From: Veillonella parvula
Lineage (GTDB): Bacteria; Bacillota; Negativicutes; Veillonellales; Veillonellaceae
Length of the DNA: 8,533 bases
Direction: 5' to 3'
Assembly (NCBI GenBank): GCA_947096075.1
Contig: CAMUQE010000080.1
Location: 1-8,533, forward strand
The translations under genes and the position numbers were made by a program. The notes below the pieces were generated by a model. The model searched no databases. It saw nothing but the letters and a program-made list of their open reading frames with translations, and was not told the origin of the DNA. This document shows, one piece after another, positions 1 through 6,328 of the stretch (its first letter is position 1; the number at the start of each line of letters is the position of its first letter).

Positions 1-215
1 AGAACAAACTCAGTTGGCTTATATGCCATCAATTCGTTTATTTAATTCATAATCAATATTGATTATGTTTATATTCTACCAATAATGATTTTCCATGTCA
101 ATATATGAACAAATATTTTCATATAAAATTTCGATGAAATGTATCAGTCTTGTACAAAACATAACTCACAATAACAATAAACCAAAGATCTTACAACAAT
201 AGAGCCTTTTATCAA
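1..215. other. AT-rich intergenic stretch, no gene found
   Basis: No reading frame with a credible start, ribosome binding site or recognisable product is present. The stretch is very AT-rich and holds several inverted repeats: a perfect 20-bp palindrome at 48-67 (listed separately), an ATATGAA/TTCATAT pair near 104-125 and ATTTC-GAT-GAAAT near 129-141. It lies beyond the cysE terminator, so it probably belongs to the control region or 3' end of a gene left of the window. Confidence 0.5.
48..67. promoter_or_regulatory. Perfect 20-bp palindrome, possible operator
   Basis: The half-site CATAATCAAT is followed immediately by its exact reverse complement ATTGATTATG, with no spacer. Symmetry ends at both flanks (T at 47 and T at 68 do not pair). 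A palindrome of this length with no loop is more like a dimeric repressor site than an RNA hairpin. It superficially recalls AT-rich Fur-type boxes, but I cannot assign a regulator, and the gene it would control lies off the left edge. Confidence 0.35.
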
Positions 216-257
216 TCAAAAAACCTCTAACTACTAGTTACCTTATAGTTAGAGGTT
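216..257 (-). terminator. Intrinsic terminator after cysE
   Basis: A perfect 12-bp stem pairs 222-233 with 246-257 around a 12-base loop. Read on the minus strand it is followed by a run of six U (A at 218-223 on the plus strand, partly in the stem). It starts about 50 bases past the cysE stop codon, so it ends the cysE transcript. Confidence 0.85.
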
Positions 258-307
258 CATATCAATCTATAGTATATATTCTTTTATAGTATTTATATTG
301 GCCTATA

Positions 308-919
308 TTAAATATAGTATTCTATGTAATTATCAGGGATTTTCTTCTCCTCTGCTTGTGCAGCAGTTGCATTGCGACTAGGTTTACGAACATACATATT
401 TTCTGGGTCTGTTTCAAAAATTACCATATCCTTAGGAATATCATGTTTAATAACGAGATTACAGCCAATCTTCGTGCGCGCCCCAATCGTAATGTCCCCA
501 AGAATCTTTGTACCTGTACCGATAAGTACTTCATCTTCAATGGTCGGATGACGCTTTACCTTTTTAGAAGACATCCCACCTAGTGTTACTTGATGGAACA
601 AGGTTACATTATCGCCTACAATAGCCGTTTCACCAATAACAACGCCCATACCGTGGTCGATAAATAAACCACGACCGATTGTTGCACCTGGATGGATTTC
701 GATACCCGTCACATGACGAGAATGTAGTGCTACACGGCGAGCCAAGATTGGCCACCCCGCCTTATATAAACGGTGGGCAAAGAAATGCCAGAACAAAGCC
801 GTAATATGTGGATATGTCCATATAACCATCCATACACTTGTGGCAGCTGGGTCAGAATCCATTACGCGCTTAATATTATATTGAATTTTGCCCCATAATT
901 CACGCAAACCTTGCATCAT
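308..919 (-). CDS. cysE: Serine O-acetyltransferase (CysE)
   Basis: Transfers acetyl from acetyl-CoA to L-serine, giving O-acetylserine, the first committed step of cysteine synthesis in the cytoplasm. The 203-residue protein has the N-terminal helical part with the DPAA motif (23-26) and the left-handed beta-helix of hexapeptide repeats from about 72 onward. By family alignment the catalytic pair is Glu74 (GIEIHP; Asp in E. coli) and His89 (FIDHG), and Arg123/His124 fall in the RHP motif. The end is unusual: after about residue 165 the usual VVG-P-A-x-V segment is replaced by ETDPENMYVRKP and a charged tail, and the last residue is Ile, as in CysE proteins that dock into CysK. GGAG at 925-928 is 5 bases from this ATG and 8 from a second ATG at 916, so the start may be one codon later. 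It follows cysK by about 140 bases, with its own probable promoter. Confidence 0.95.
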   Translation of the reverse strand: MMQGLRELWGKIQYNIKRVMDSDPAATSVWMVIWTYPHITALFWHFFAHRLYKAGWPILARRVALHSRHVTGIEIHPGATIGRGLFIDHGMGVVIGETAIVGDNVTLFHQVTLGGMSSKKVKRHPTIEDEVLIGTGTKILGDITIGARTKIGCNLVIKHDIPKDMVIFETDPENMYVRKPSRNATAAQAEEKKIPDNYIEYYI

Positions 920-968
920 AGTGACTCCATCTCAAATTACTCTACTCTCATTCTACTCATATAATAGA

Positions 969-997
969 TATATATAGTATACAACATGTTTTGTCTA
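969..997 (-). promoter_or_regulatory. Probable promoter of cysE
   Basis: On the minus strand TAGACA (992-997) and TATATA (969-974) are separated by 17 bases, close to the sigma-70/sigma-A consensus. The expected transcript start leaves a leader of about 45 bases before cysE. The region is so AT-rich that other -10-like hexamers exist, so the exact choice is uncertain. I see no strong terminator between cysK and cysE, so read-through from cysK is also possible. Confidence 0.45.
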
Positions 998-1058
998 TAT
1001 TCCTATATATAAGGCATTTTATCGATATAAAACTATTAGTTCATCTATTCGAAATCGA

Positions 1059-1973
1059 TTACTTCACGTATTCATTATTGCCGAAGTCCAAGAGGGATAA
1101 ATATTTCTCTACTCCATCTGGGGCAATCACGACGATATTTGCCTTAGGTTCTTCCCGAGCCATGCGTTTTGCCACTACAATAGCCGCCCCCGCGGAAAGA
1201 CCAATAGAGATGCCACTTTCACGCATAAAGGTTTGTACCTCGCTAAAAGCTTCTTCATCACTTACAGTTTGTACGCCGTCCATCAAGCTTTGGTCAAAGT
1301 TTTCAGGAATGAAACCAGCCCCAATGCCTTGAATTTTATGAGGGCCGCCCTTGCCTTCTGTAATGGCTGGAGATCCTGTTGGTTCCACAGCGATAGCTTT
1401 TAGATTAGGATTATGTTCTTTCAATCGTCTTGTAACGCCTGTGAAAGTACCACCCGTGCCGATACCCGCTACAAATACATCGACGTTCGGCACTTGTTCT
1501 ACGATTTCAGCACCCGTTGTACGGTAATGCATATCTGTATTCGCAGGATTTACAAATTGGCCCAAGGTGAAAGCATTAGGATATTTCTCTAAGATTTCAT
1601 TTGCTCGTTCAAGAGCGCCCTTCATGCCTGTTTCTTTAGGCGTTAAGATGAGTTGTGCCCCATACGCCTTAATCAGTTCACGACGTTCTTTACTCATACT
1701 TTCAGGCATGATGATCACTGTTTTAATATGTAAAATAGCGCCTACCATGGCAAGAGCAATACCCGTATTGCCACTCGTCGCTTCTACGATAATACTATTT
1801 TCGTGAATGCGACCTTGCTCCTTTGCCGCCTGCAACATACCGAGTACGGCACGATCTTTAACAGAGCCACCTACATTATATTTTTCAAGTTTTACATAAA
1901 TATTAGTATGCTGTAATTGATATACCGGCGTTTTACCGATAAGTTCAGTTGTTTGGTTTGTTACTATGCTCAT
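1059..1973 (-). CDS. cysK: Cysteine synthase / O-acetylserine sulfhydrylase (CysK)
   Basis: PLP enzyme of fold type II that combines O-acetylserine with sulfide to make cysteine, using the product of the neighbouring cysE. The 304 residues match the usual length. Lys39 in GGSVKDR is the Schiff-base lysine. TSGNT at 66-70 is the substrate-binding loop, GTGGT at 172-176 holds the PLP phosphate, and KIQGIGAGFIP (213-223) is typical of CysK. The C-terminal motif reads APDGVEKYLS (284-293), where most CysK proteins have P-(S/D)-S-G-E-R-Y-L-S, so the serine that normally contacts the PLP ring nitrogen appears to be glycine. Start choice is firm: GGAGG at 1979-1983 lies 5 bases before the ATG. An intrinsic terminator hairpin lies immediately upstream in the leader. 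A related beta-replacing enzyme of this fold remains possible, but the cysE neighbour favours CysK. Confidence 0.93.
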   Translation of the reverse strand: MSIVTNQTTELIGKTPVYQLQHTNIYVKLEKYNVGGSVKDRAVLGMLQAAKEQGRIHENSIIVEATSGNTGIALAMVGAILHIKTVIIMPESMSKERRELIKAYGAQLILTPKETGMKGALERANEILEKYPNAFTLGQFVNPANTDMHYRTTGAEIVEQVPNVDVFVAGIGTGGTFTGVTRRLKEHNPNLKAIAVEPTGSPAITEGKGGPHKIQGIGAGFIPENFDQSLMDGVQTVSDEEAFSEVQTFMRESGISIGLSAGAAIVVAKRMAREEPKANIVVIAPDGVEKYLSLLDFGNNEYVK

Positions 1974-2000
1974 CTAATCCTCCCTCTAGCGATAGATGAT

Positions 2001-2033
2001 AAAAATCGTCCTTAGGAAAATCCCAAGGACGAT
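2001..2033 (-). terminator. Intrinsic terminator in the cysK leader (possible attenuator)
   Basis: Stem 2005-2016 pairs with 2022-2033, 12 bp with one G-U pair in the minus-strand RNA, around a 5-base loop. It is followed by five U (A at 2001-2005). It ends only 28 bases before the cysK ATG, too little room for a complete promoter after it. It therefore either ends the queF operon and overlaps the cysK control region, or works as an attenuator that cysK transcription must pass. CAAGG on the minus strand at 2045-2049 could pair with CCUUG of the 5' arm and act as a weak antiterminator. Confidence 0.75.
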
Positions 2034-2103
2034 ATAATATTTCACCTTGTTATTCACTATACACGGGATATAACCGTTTATGTATTCTAATTAATACAAC
2101 CAT

Positions 2104-2133
2104 ACTCTATCATCTGTATTAATCCATTGTCAA
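2104..2133 (-). promoter_or_regulatory. Probable promoter of cysK
   Basis: The minus strand has a perfect -35 TTGACA (2128-2133), an 18-base spacer and a -10 TAGAGT (2104-2109) preceded by TG-N, an extended -10 element. Predicted initiation near 2097 gives a leader of about 125 bases that contains the terminator hairpin at 2001-2033. A partial inverted repeat (ACGG/CCGT flanked by ATAC/GTAT, about 2060-2088) lies in the leader and could be an RNA stem or an operator. Confidence 0.55.
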
Positions 2134-2187
2134 GAGAATGAGAATAGCTTTTAAAACCCTAAAAATACAGGAAATAACTAGGTTCAT

Positions 2188-3048
2188 CTATTTACTTGTA
2201 AGAATGTCCACCACGATATCCCAAGTGATAGGCACCAATATGATGGCTAGAGCCAAAGCAATAAAGAGAACGGCTCCCACCAATACACTTAGACGAGGAA
2301 CTAAGGATATGACAACGCTCTTAGCCAAACCAGATAGTTTACTAAAATCATGATGCAACGCTACATGCCCCCACAGGAAGCCTGCTACTACATAGGAAAT
2401 TATATAAGGATCTAGCAGTAGATGCGTAGACAACTCATTATTTTCATGCATAATGCGGTTGATAACGGGTGAGACTAGTACATTCACTAGCATAGCTAAA
2501 ACCTTGAACCACACAACGCAGACAATATATGTCCACATGCTCCTCTTGGTCATCCAGAGCATGTATAGGAGTCCTATTATACTTGCTCCCAGCGAGCCTT
2601 TCTCGCCCTCCATGTATCGCTCCATCCAAGATGGCTGATCCTTGCCTGACTCTACTTGGCTGTAGTAAAAGGATAGATTTCTTTCACCATGTGCTACATC
2701 GACAAGCCCCAAAACTTGGAATAACACAAGCAAAAACATGATAGCTACAATGACTTGGAAACTTTCACTAAAGAAAATATCCATAAAATCAACATCAAGA
2801 TGACCTATGTTCATAAGGTTGCCGTATATATCGTAAAAGGCTAGATATACAGCATTTGTTAGGAACAGGTCCATAACAAATAGGAGCAACACAAAAATAA
2901 TATAGCCATTCCATCGAGTCCATTTGCTTTGTGATTCTATATAGGTATTTGACCCTACCATAATCGACGCAGGGTGTATAGACAAGGTCACACCAATCAT
3001 AAAAAACATTACAAACGATGTGACCATTGTTAAATATTCGTATGCCAT
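2188..3048 (-). CDS. Multi-pass membrane protein of unknown function, coupled to queF
   Basis: I do not recognise this 286-residue protein. Hydrophobicity suggests about seven or eight membrane helices, near residues 5-24, 48-71, 96-118, 152-167, 171-192, 212-229 and a long stretch 243-278 that may be two. A polar loop at 119-151 is rich in charged residues (GERNLSFYYSQVESGKDQ). The segment GHVALHHDF (227-235) gathers three histidines, which might bind metal or a substrate. Its ATG follows the queF stop codon after a single base, with no good ribosome binding site of its own, so it is probably translated by coupling with QueF. The pairing hints at a role near queuosine precursors, for example transport, but it does not resemble the YhhQ or QueT transporters as I know them. 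That role is only a guess. Confidence 0.75.
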   Translation of the reverse strand: MAYEYLTMVTSFVMFFMIGVTLSIHPASIMVGSNTYIESQSKWTRWNGYIIFVLLLFVMDLFLTNAVYLAFYDIYGNLMNIGHLDVDFMDIFFSESFQVIVAIMFLLVLFQVLGLVDVAHGERNLSFYYSQVESGKDQPSWMERYMEGEKGSLGASIIGLLYMLWMTKRSMWTYIVCVVWFKVLAMLVNVLVSPVINRIMHENNELSTHLLLDPYIISYVVAGFLWGHVALHHDFSKLSGLAKSVVISLVPRLSVLVGAVLFIALALAIILVPITWDIVVDILTSK

Positions 3049-3049
3049 A

Positions 3050-3547
3050 TTAACGGTATGCTACGCGCTCTGGCTGCATGTCGTGGAAGTGAAGGCGCTC
3101 TTTTGCAGTCTTTTCCCACTCGGTACCAGGCTTGCCATAGTTTGCGTATGGATCGATAGATAAACCACCACGAGGCGTAAACTTCCCCCATACCTCGATA
3201 TATTTGGGTTCCATCAACTTTACGAGATCTTTCATGATGATGTTGATGCAGTCCTCGTGAAAGTCACCGTGATTGCGAAAACTAAATAGATATAACTTCA
3301 ATGACTTGGACTCTACCATTTTCTTATCTGGAACATAAGAAATGTAGATGGTCGCAAAGTCTGGTTGACCTGTCATAGGACACAAGCTGGTGAACTCAGG
3401 ACAATTAAACTTAACGAAATAATCATTATCTGGGTGCTTGTTATCAAACGCCTCTAACACCTGTGGCGCATAATCAGTAGGATAATCGGTCTTGTGACCT
3501 AACATCGTTACCCCTTGTAACTCTTTTTCAGATCTGCCGGATGCCAT
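3050..3547 (-). CDS. queF: NADPH-dependent 7-cyano-7-deazaguanine reductase (QueF)
   Basis: Reduces the nitrile of preQ0 to the amine of preQ1 with NADPH, the step before tRNA insertion in queuosine synthesis. It acts in the cytoplasm. With the start at 3547 the protein is 165 residues, the same length as B. subtilis QueF, i.e. the short single-domain type. The catalytic Cys56 (SLCPMTG) and Asp63 (QPDF) correspond to Cys55 and Asp62 of the Bacillus enzyme. The QueF signature ESKSLKLYLF is at 79-88, followed by FRNHGDFHEDC. I prefer ATG 3547 to the upstream ATG 3592 because AAAGAGG (3554-3560) lies 6 bases before it, the family begins here, and the upstream start would sit about 10 bases from the -10 box. 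The stop is followed after one base by the start of the membrane protein gene. Confidence 0.95.
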   Translation of the reverse strand: MASGRSEKELQGVTMLGHKTDYPTDYAPQVLEAFDNKHPDNDYFVKFNCPEFTSLCPMTGQPDFATIYISYVPDKKMVESKSLKLYLFSFRNHGDFHEDCINIIMKDLVKLMEPKYIEVWGKFTPRGGLSIDPYANYGKPGTEWEKTAKERLHFHDMQPERVAYR

Positions 3548-3601
3548 AAGGAACCTCTTTCTATTAAATATAAATTCTGCGAAATCATTCAATATAAATA
3601 A

Positions 3602-3610
3602 ATTATATCA
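3602..3610 (-). promoter_or_regulatory. Extended -10 promoter of queF
   Basis: The minus strand reads TG-A-TATAAT, a consensus extended -10 (TATAAT at 3602-3607). No good -35 is found 16-18 bases upstream, as is usual for extended -10 promoters. Predicted initiation near 3595 gives a leader of about 47 bases before ATG 3547. Confidence 0.6.
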
Positions 3611-3702
3611 TACGTAGTGCTAAAAAAGTCCTCCCTCAGGTCTAGTTAAACTGTTAGTAACAACTAATGCATCTAATAACATGCTCTCAAACATCAAATC
3701 CA

Positions 3703-3781
3703 TAAAAACTAAAAGGACACTATGGCTCCAACCCATTCAGTAATACCGCTCACTGAAGATTAGACTATAGCGTCCTTTTTT
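3703..3781 (-). terminator. Terminator of the toxin/immunity cassette, probably bidirectional
   Basis: The outer stem pairs 3711-3723 with 3767-3779 (13 bp with one wobble in the minus-strand RNA). Inside it a second stem pairs TTCAGT (3736-3741) with ACTGAA (3752-3757). U-rich tracts follow on both strands: six T at 3776-3781 on plus, and TTTTAGTTTTT on minus. It lies about 70 bases after the last immunity gene and about 100 bases before the queF promoter, so it separates the CDI cassette from the housekeeping genes. The rest of 3611-3850 holds no gene I can support. Confidence 0.7.
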
Positions 3782-3850
3782 AGATTCATATACCTTATAT
3801 TAGCATTATACGTTAATCAATAGATCTTGCTATATGTACGGTCAGAGTAT

Positions 3851-4192
3851 CTAATAATAGGTCAAAATATATAAATATATGTATAAAGCTGCTAGAAATA
3901 ACCAAACATATACGCCAGCTTTAAAATTAAACTGATATTTTTCTACTTTATCACTTTCAAACTCATTATTTTTAAGCATAAAGTACATTCCAACTAAAGA
4001 AATCCCCATACAAAATATCCACCAAAACAACATAGTAAATGGAGATATTAAATTACGTATGAAAAATATTCCAAACCCGAGTACTAAGCTAAAAGTATAG
4101 ATAATTCGAGCTAAACTAAGCTTACCTTTATGCGTAATAAGTTTGTATATGAGGAATATAATACCAAGTATTATAATCAGATCTTGATACAT
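3851..4192 (-). CDS. Probable immunity protein for toxin 2, four membrane helices
   Basis: A 113-residue, strongly hydrophobic protein with four likely membrane helices (about residues 4-20, 27-48, 51-73 and 92-112) and one charged loop, KNNEFESDKVEKYQ (about 74-87). It has no catalytic motif. Its ATG overlaps the stop codon of the preceding toxin gene by one base (TAATG), the tight coupling typical of CDI and bacteriocin toxin-immunity pairs. Immunity proteins against pore-forming toxins are usually small multi-helix inner-membrane proteins that block the toxin in the membrane, which fits the glycine-rich hydrophobic end of toxin 2. The sequence family is not one I recognise. The role rests on position and topology. 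Confidence 0.7.
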   Translation of the reverse strand: MYQDLIIILGIIFLIYKLITHKGKLSLARIIYTFSLVLGFGIFFIRNLISPFTMLFWWIFCMGISLVGMYFMLKNNEFESDKVEKYQFNFKAGVYVWLFLAALYIYLYILTYY

Positions 4193-5277
4193 TACTTATC
4201 TACATCCCTTTTCAAATTAAATTTAATTTCATCTTTAATGCGATCGCCAAATGTTGCACCAGCAACACCAACAGCAAAAGCCCCTACAGGGCCAGCACCA
4301 CTTCCTACAAGTCCGCCACCTAATCCAGTAGCTATAGGAATTAAATCAGCTTCCCAGGCCTTTGCTAGTTCACGCCCACTGTATACCTGATAGTCCATAT
4401 ATAAGTCCTTAGCTAAATAACCAATTAAAACAGGACCTCCAGTTCGAGAAACAGTACGTGCAAATTTTGATGCCTTTTCAGCATAATGAACATATCCAAC
4501 CCATGGTTGATTTCCTACTTCAGATAGCATATTTTGAGCAACAGACTTGCCTAAATCATCTTTAGTCCAAACAAATTCTGGTTTAATAATAGACTTGGGG
4601 ATTGTATTTTCATTACGCTTAACAACACCTAATTTCTCTCTATCCAAATGATTAAGATTTTTATCATAAAATCGTCTACGACTTAAAGCATCAAATATGG
4701 AACTTTCTCCTTTACGTGGGCTTCCAAAAGTTTTAAATGATGATTTATAATCTCTATACCCATTTTCATTAAGATCTAAGGTTGGTAAATCAACCATATT
4801 AAAATAATACCCATGCCGTGCAAACAAAGCTCTTACAGCATTATAATACTCTGATACCTTACTAGGATTATTAACACCGACTTCATCCTTAATTATTTTA
4901 TTGTGTAATGCATACATCTCATCAAGAATTTCATCAGCTTGTTGAAAATAAATTTTTTGCCACTTTGCGTCTATCGCTTCGTGCTCTTCATTACTTTTTG
5001 CTTTTGAATATTCCTGTTTATACAATTTTATTTGCTCATGTGTCAAATAATTATTCTGTGTAGCAGATAATGAAATACCAGAACCCAATGAAGAGTATGA
5101 AACTATATTACCTAATATTGCACTAGCAATTTTATATACATCAGAGTTATCAACATATTTACCATCAGCATTTATTGTACTATTAGGATGTTTAGCTAGT
5201 TCCTTAGCAATAGCCCCCACCATTATCTCATTAGCACTAGCAGTTGCAAAACCGTCTAAACTGGAGCCTCCAGCCAT
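4192..5277 (-). CDS. Orphan CdiA C-terminal region (toxin 2), probable membrane-active toxin
   Basis: 361 residues from the first ATG. Residues 1-80 are a pre-toxin domain of the VENN type with the variant motif ATQNNYLTHEQ (72-82), nearly identical to toxin 1. Residues 83-130 form a charged helical spacer related to that of toxin 1 (KWQKI/KWEKI), and the rest is unrelated. The C-terminus has a glycine-rich hydrophobic stretch (about 312-344, GLGGGLVGSGAGPVGAF) resembling glycine-zipper membrane segments, so I infer membrane insertion or pore formation, matching the four-helix immunity protein that follows. The ATG has no ribosome binding site. The frame is open 60 bases upstream to a TAG that separates it from the cdiA fragment at 5338-5721. 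It is probably a silent toxin reserve that is expressed only after recombination into a full cdiA. Confidence 0.75.
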   Translation of the reverse strand: MAGGSSLDGFATASANEIMVGAIAKELAKHPNSTINADGKYVDNSDVYKIASAILGNIVSYSSLGSGISLSATQNNYLTHEQIKLYKQEYSKAKSNEEHEAIDAKWQKIYFQQADEILDEMYALHNKIIKDEVGVNNPSKVSEYYNAVRALFARHGYYFNMVDLPTLDLNENGYRDYKSSFKTFGSPRKGESSIFDALSRRRFYDKNLNHLDREKLGVVKRNENTIPKSIIKPEFVWTKDDLGKSVAQNMLSEVGNQPWVGYVHYAEKASKFARTVSRTGGPVLIGYLAKDLYMDYQVYSGRELAKAWEADLIPIATGLGGGLVGSGAGPVGAFAVGVAGATFGDRIKDEIKFNLKRDVDK

Positions 5278-5700
5278 ATTAGAGACTACTACACCGAAAC
5301 CACCGTGTAAAGCAACTTTATAAATGCCGCCATCTTTCTATTTATCAGCTTCTTTTTGATATCGTTTTTTTAGAGTTTCATCAGAAGTGTTAACTGCTTT
5401 TTCCTCATACTTCTGAGCTTGCTTCATTGCAATATCCCCAATTAATTTAAACCCTTCGTCAGATACAGCGTTAACGTACTCCATACGTTCTTTTACATCA
5501 GTCTTATCAAATATAGGTTTAATACTATTGAGTACATGTTCAGTATCTCTGTTAATAACAGTAAGTGTTTTATGCTCTACTTCTACCAATATATCATTAC
5601 TAATAGCAGATTTTGTTGTAGATTGTGCCTCATCTGATACTGGAATAGAAACTACCGGAGATAACCCTAATGGATTGATTCTACCAAGAATACCTGTTGC
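5031..5700 (-). repeat. Direct repeat, copy A (cdiA end plus pre-toxin domain)
   Basis: It matches 7671-8340 without gaps at a constant offset of 2640 bases. By eye about 32 of 670 positions differ, but unevenly: 4 in 5031-5105, none in 5106-5436, and about 28 in 5437-5700. Similarity ends sharply at both edges, within the toxin-specific part on one side and just before a stop codon on the other. Confidence 0.95.
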
Positions 5701-5721
5701 TTCAGATTCTACTGAAGGAAT
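5338..5721 (-). pseudogene. Truncated copy of the CdiA C-terminal region before the pre-toxin
   Basis: An open frame of 127 codons bounded by TAA (5722-5724) and TAG (5338-5340). From ATGILG (about residue 8) it matches the end of the cdiA-like gene at 7978-8340, including GRINPLGLSPVVSIPVSDE and RMEYVNAVSDEGFKLIGDIA. It lacks the whole N-terminal exoprotein and has no ATG. The only late start candidate is a TTG at 5589 without a ribosome binding site, so it is unlikely to be expressed. After the TAG the same frame continues through 57 bases into the pre-toxin of toxin 2. This is the expected anatomy of an orphan cdiA-CT module, in which the residual homology serves recombination. The seven residues before the repeat (IPSVESE) are unique to this copy. 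Confidence 0.75.
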
Positions 5722-5726
5722 TTAAT

Positions 5727-5767
5727 AATGTTGGAGGTGGCACCATTATTGTGTCACCTCCAACATT
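5727..5767 (-). terminator. Long hairpin at the junction of the two toxin modules
   Basis: The arms 5727-5743 and 5751-5767 pair over 17 bp (13 perfect, then one G-T and three more) around a 7-base loop. It sits 35 bases after the immunity gene of toxin 1 and directly before the orphan cdiA fragment. No good U-run follows on the minus strand (ATTAAATT), so it is a weak intrinsic terminator at best. It may instead protect the mRNA 3' end or mark the insertion boundary of the orphan module. Confidence 0.5.
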
Positions 5768-5801
5768 GATTATAGAACCTATTTAAATACTGTAATTCAT
5801 A

Positions 5802-6275
5802 CTAATACCATGGCGTTAGCAAAACCCATTTACTGGGAACTGTAATGGCATAGTTATCATCATCATAATAACGATCGTCAGAATACTTCAACTTAAATCC
5901 ATAATCAGTATGTAAATAAGGCCCCTCCGAATAATATGAGCTAAATGATGAATCAAATTTGTGATAGACTAAATATTTATAATTGAATGTTCCATTAAAC
6001 AAATAGTTATATTTACAAAAAATAATTTTATCATCATCTTCACGATAGCATAATACTTTTTCAAATATAACAAGCGGTTCATCAAAAAGACTATCTTTAT
6101 AAATTACGGTTCCATTATTTAAAATTTGAATCTTTAATCCTTCAAAGGACTCCGTAGCATAGCGCTCAGAAAAGATAAAAACATATACTCGTTCTACTGG
6201 ATTTAAGATTAAACATATCCCGATACATAATAATATAAAAATGATATAGCGTTTTAATTTCATTATTATTTTCAC
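5802..6275 (-). CDS. Probable immunity protein for toxin 1, membrane-anchored
   Basis: 157 residues, starting with GTG. GAGG lies 9 bases upstream, so I prefer this to the in-frame ATG at 6263. A lysine-rich N-terminus and one hydrophobic segment (about 8-27) look like a signal anchor. The remainder is polar, rich in Tyr, Asp and Phe (for example SSFSSYYSEG and DDRYYDDDNY), and would lie outside the cytoplasmic membrane. I do not recognise the family. Its place directly after the toxin 1 gene makes it the likely immunity protein. A single-anchor periplasmic design suits a toxin acting in the periplasm, such as a colicin M-like enzyme, rather than a cytoplasmic nuclease. Unlike the other pair, it does not overlap the toxin gene: about 150 bases lie between them. 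Confidence 0.6.
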   Translation of the reverse strand: MKIIMKLKRYIIFILLCIGICLILNPVERVYVFIFSERYATESFEGLKIQILNNGTVIYKDSLFDEPLVIFEKVLCYREDDDKIIFCKYNYLFNGTFNYKYLVYHKFDSSFSSYYSEGPYLHTDYGFKLKYSDDRYYDDDNYAITVPSKWVLLTPWY

Positions 6276-6328
6276 TGCATATTACCTCGACCCTCTACAT
6301 AGATATCCCTTAAAGTTTTTAATCTGAA

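Noticed and set aside
1974..2100. T-box or SAM riboswitch in the cysK leader
   Set aside because: The leader is only about 125 bases, and neither the T-box sequence nor S-box conserved elements are visible.
2444..2741. Open frames opposite or overlapping the membrane protein and other genes
   Set aside because: These have low-complexity or unlikely translations, no ribosome binding sites, and fully overlap better-supported genes, so they are shadows.
3548..3561. PreQ1 riboswitch before queF, suggested by AGAGGTTC
   Set aside because: The bases resemble the start of a preQ1-I aptamer, but the ACACCC part and A-rich tail are missing. The match is the ribosome binding site.
3548..3592. Upstream ATG (3592) as the queF start
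   Set aside because: It would add 15 residues absent from the family and lies almost on the -10 box. ATG 3547 has a good ribosome binding site and gives the standard 165 residues.
5587..5589. TTG as the start of an 83-residue gene in the orphan module
   Set aside because: There is no ribosome binding site and the frame is homologous upstream of the TTG. It is a gene fragment.
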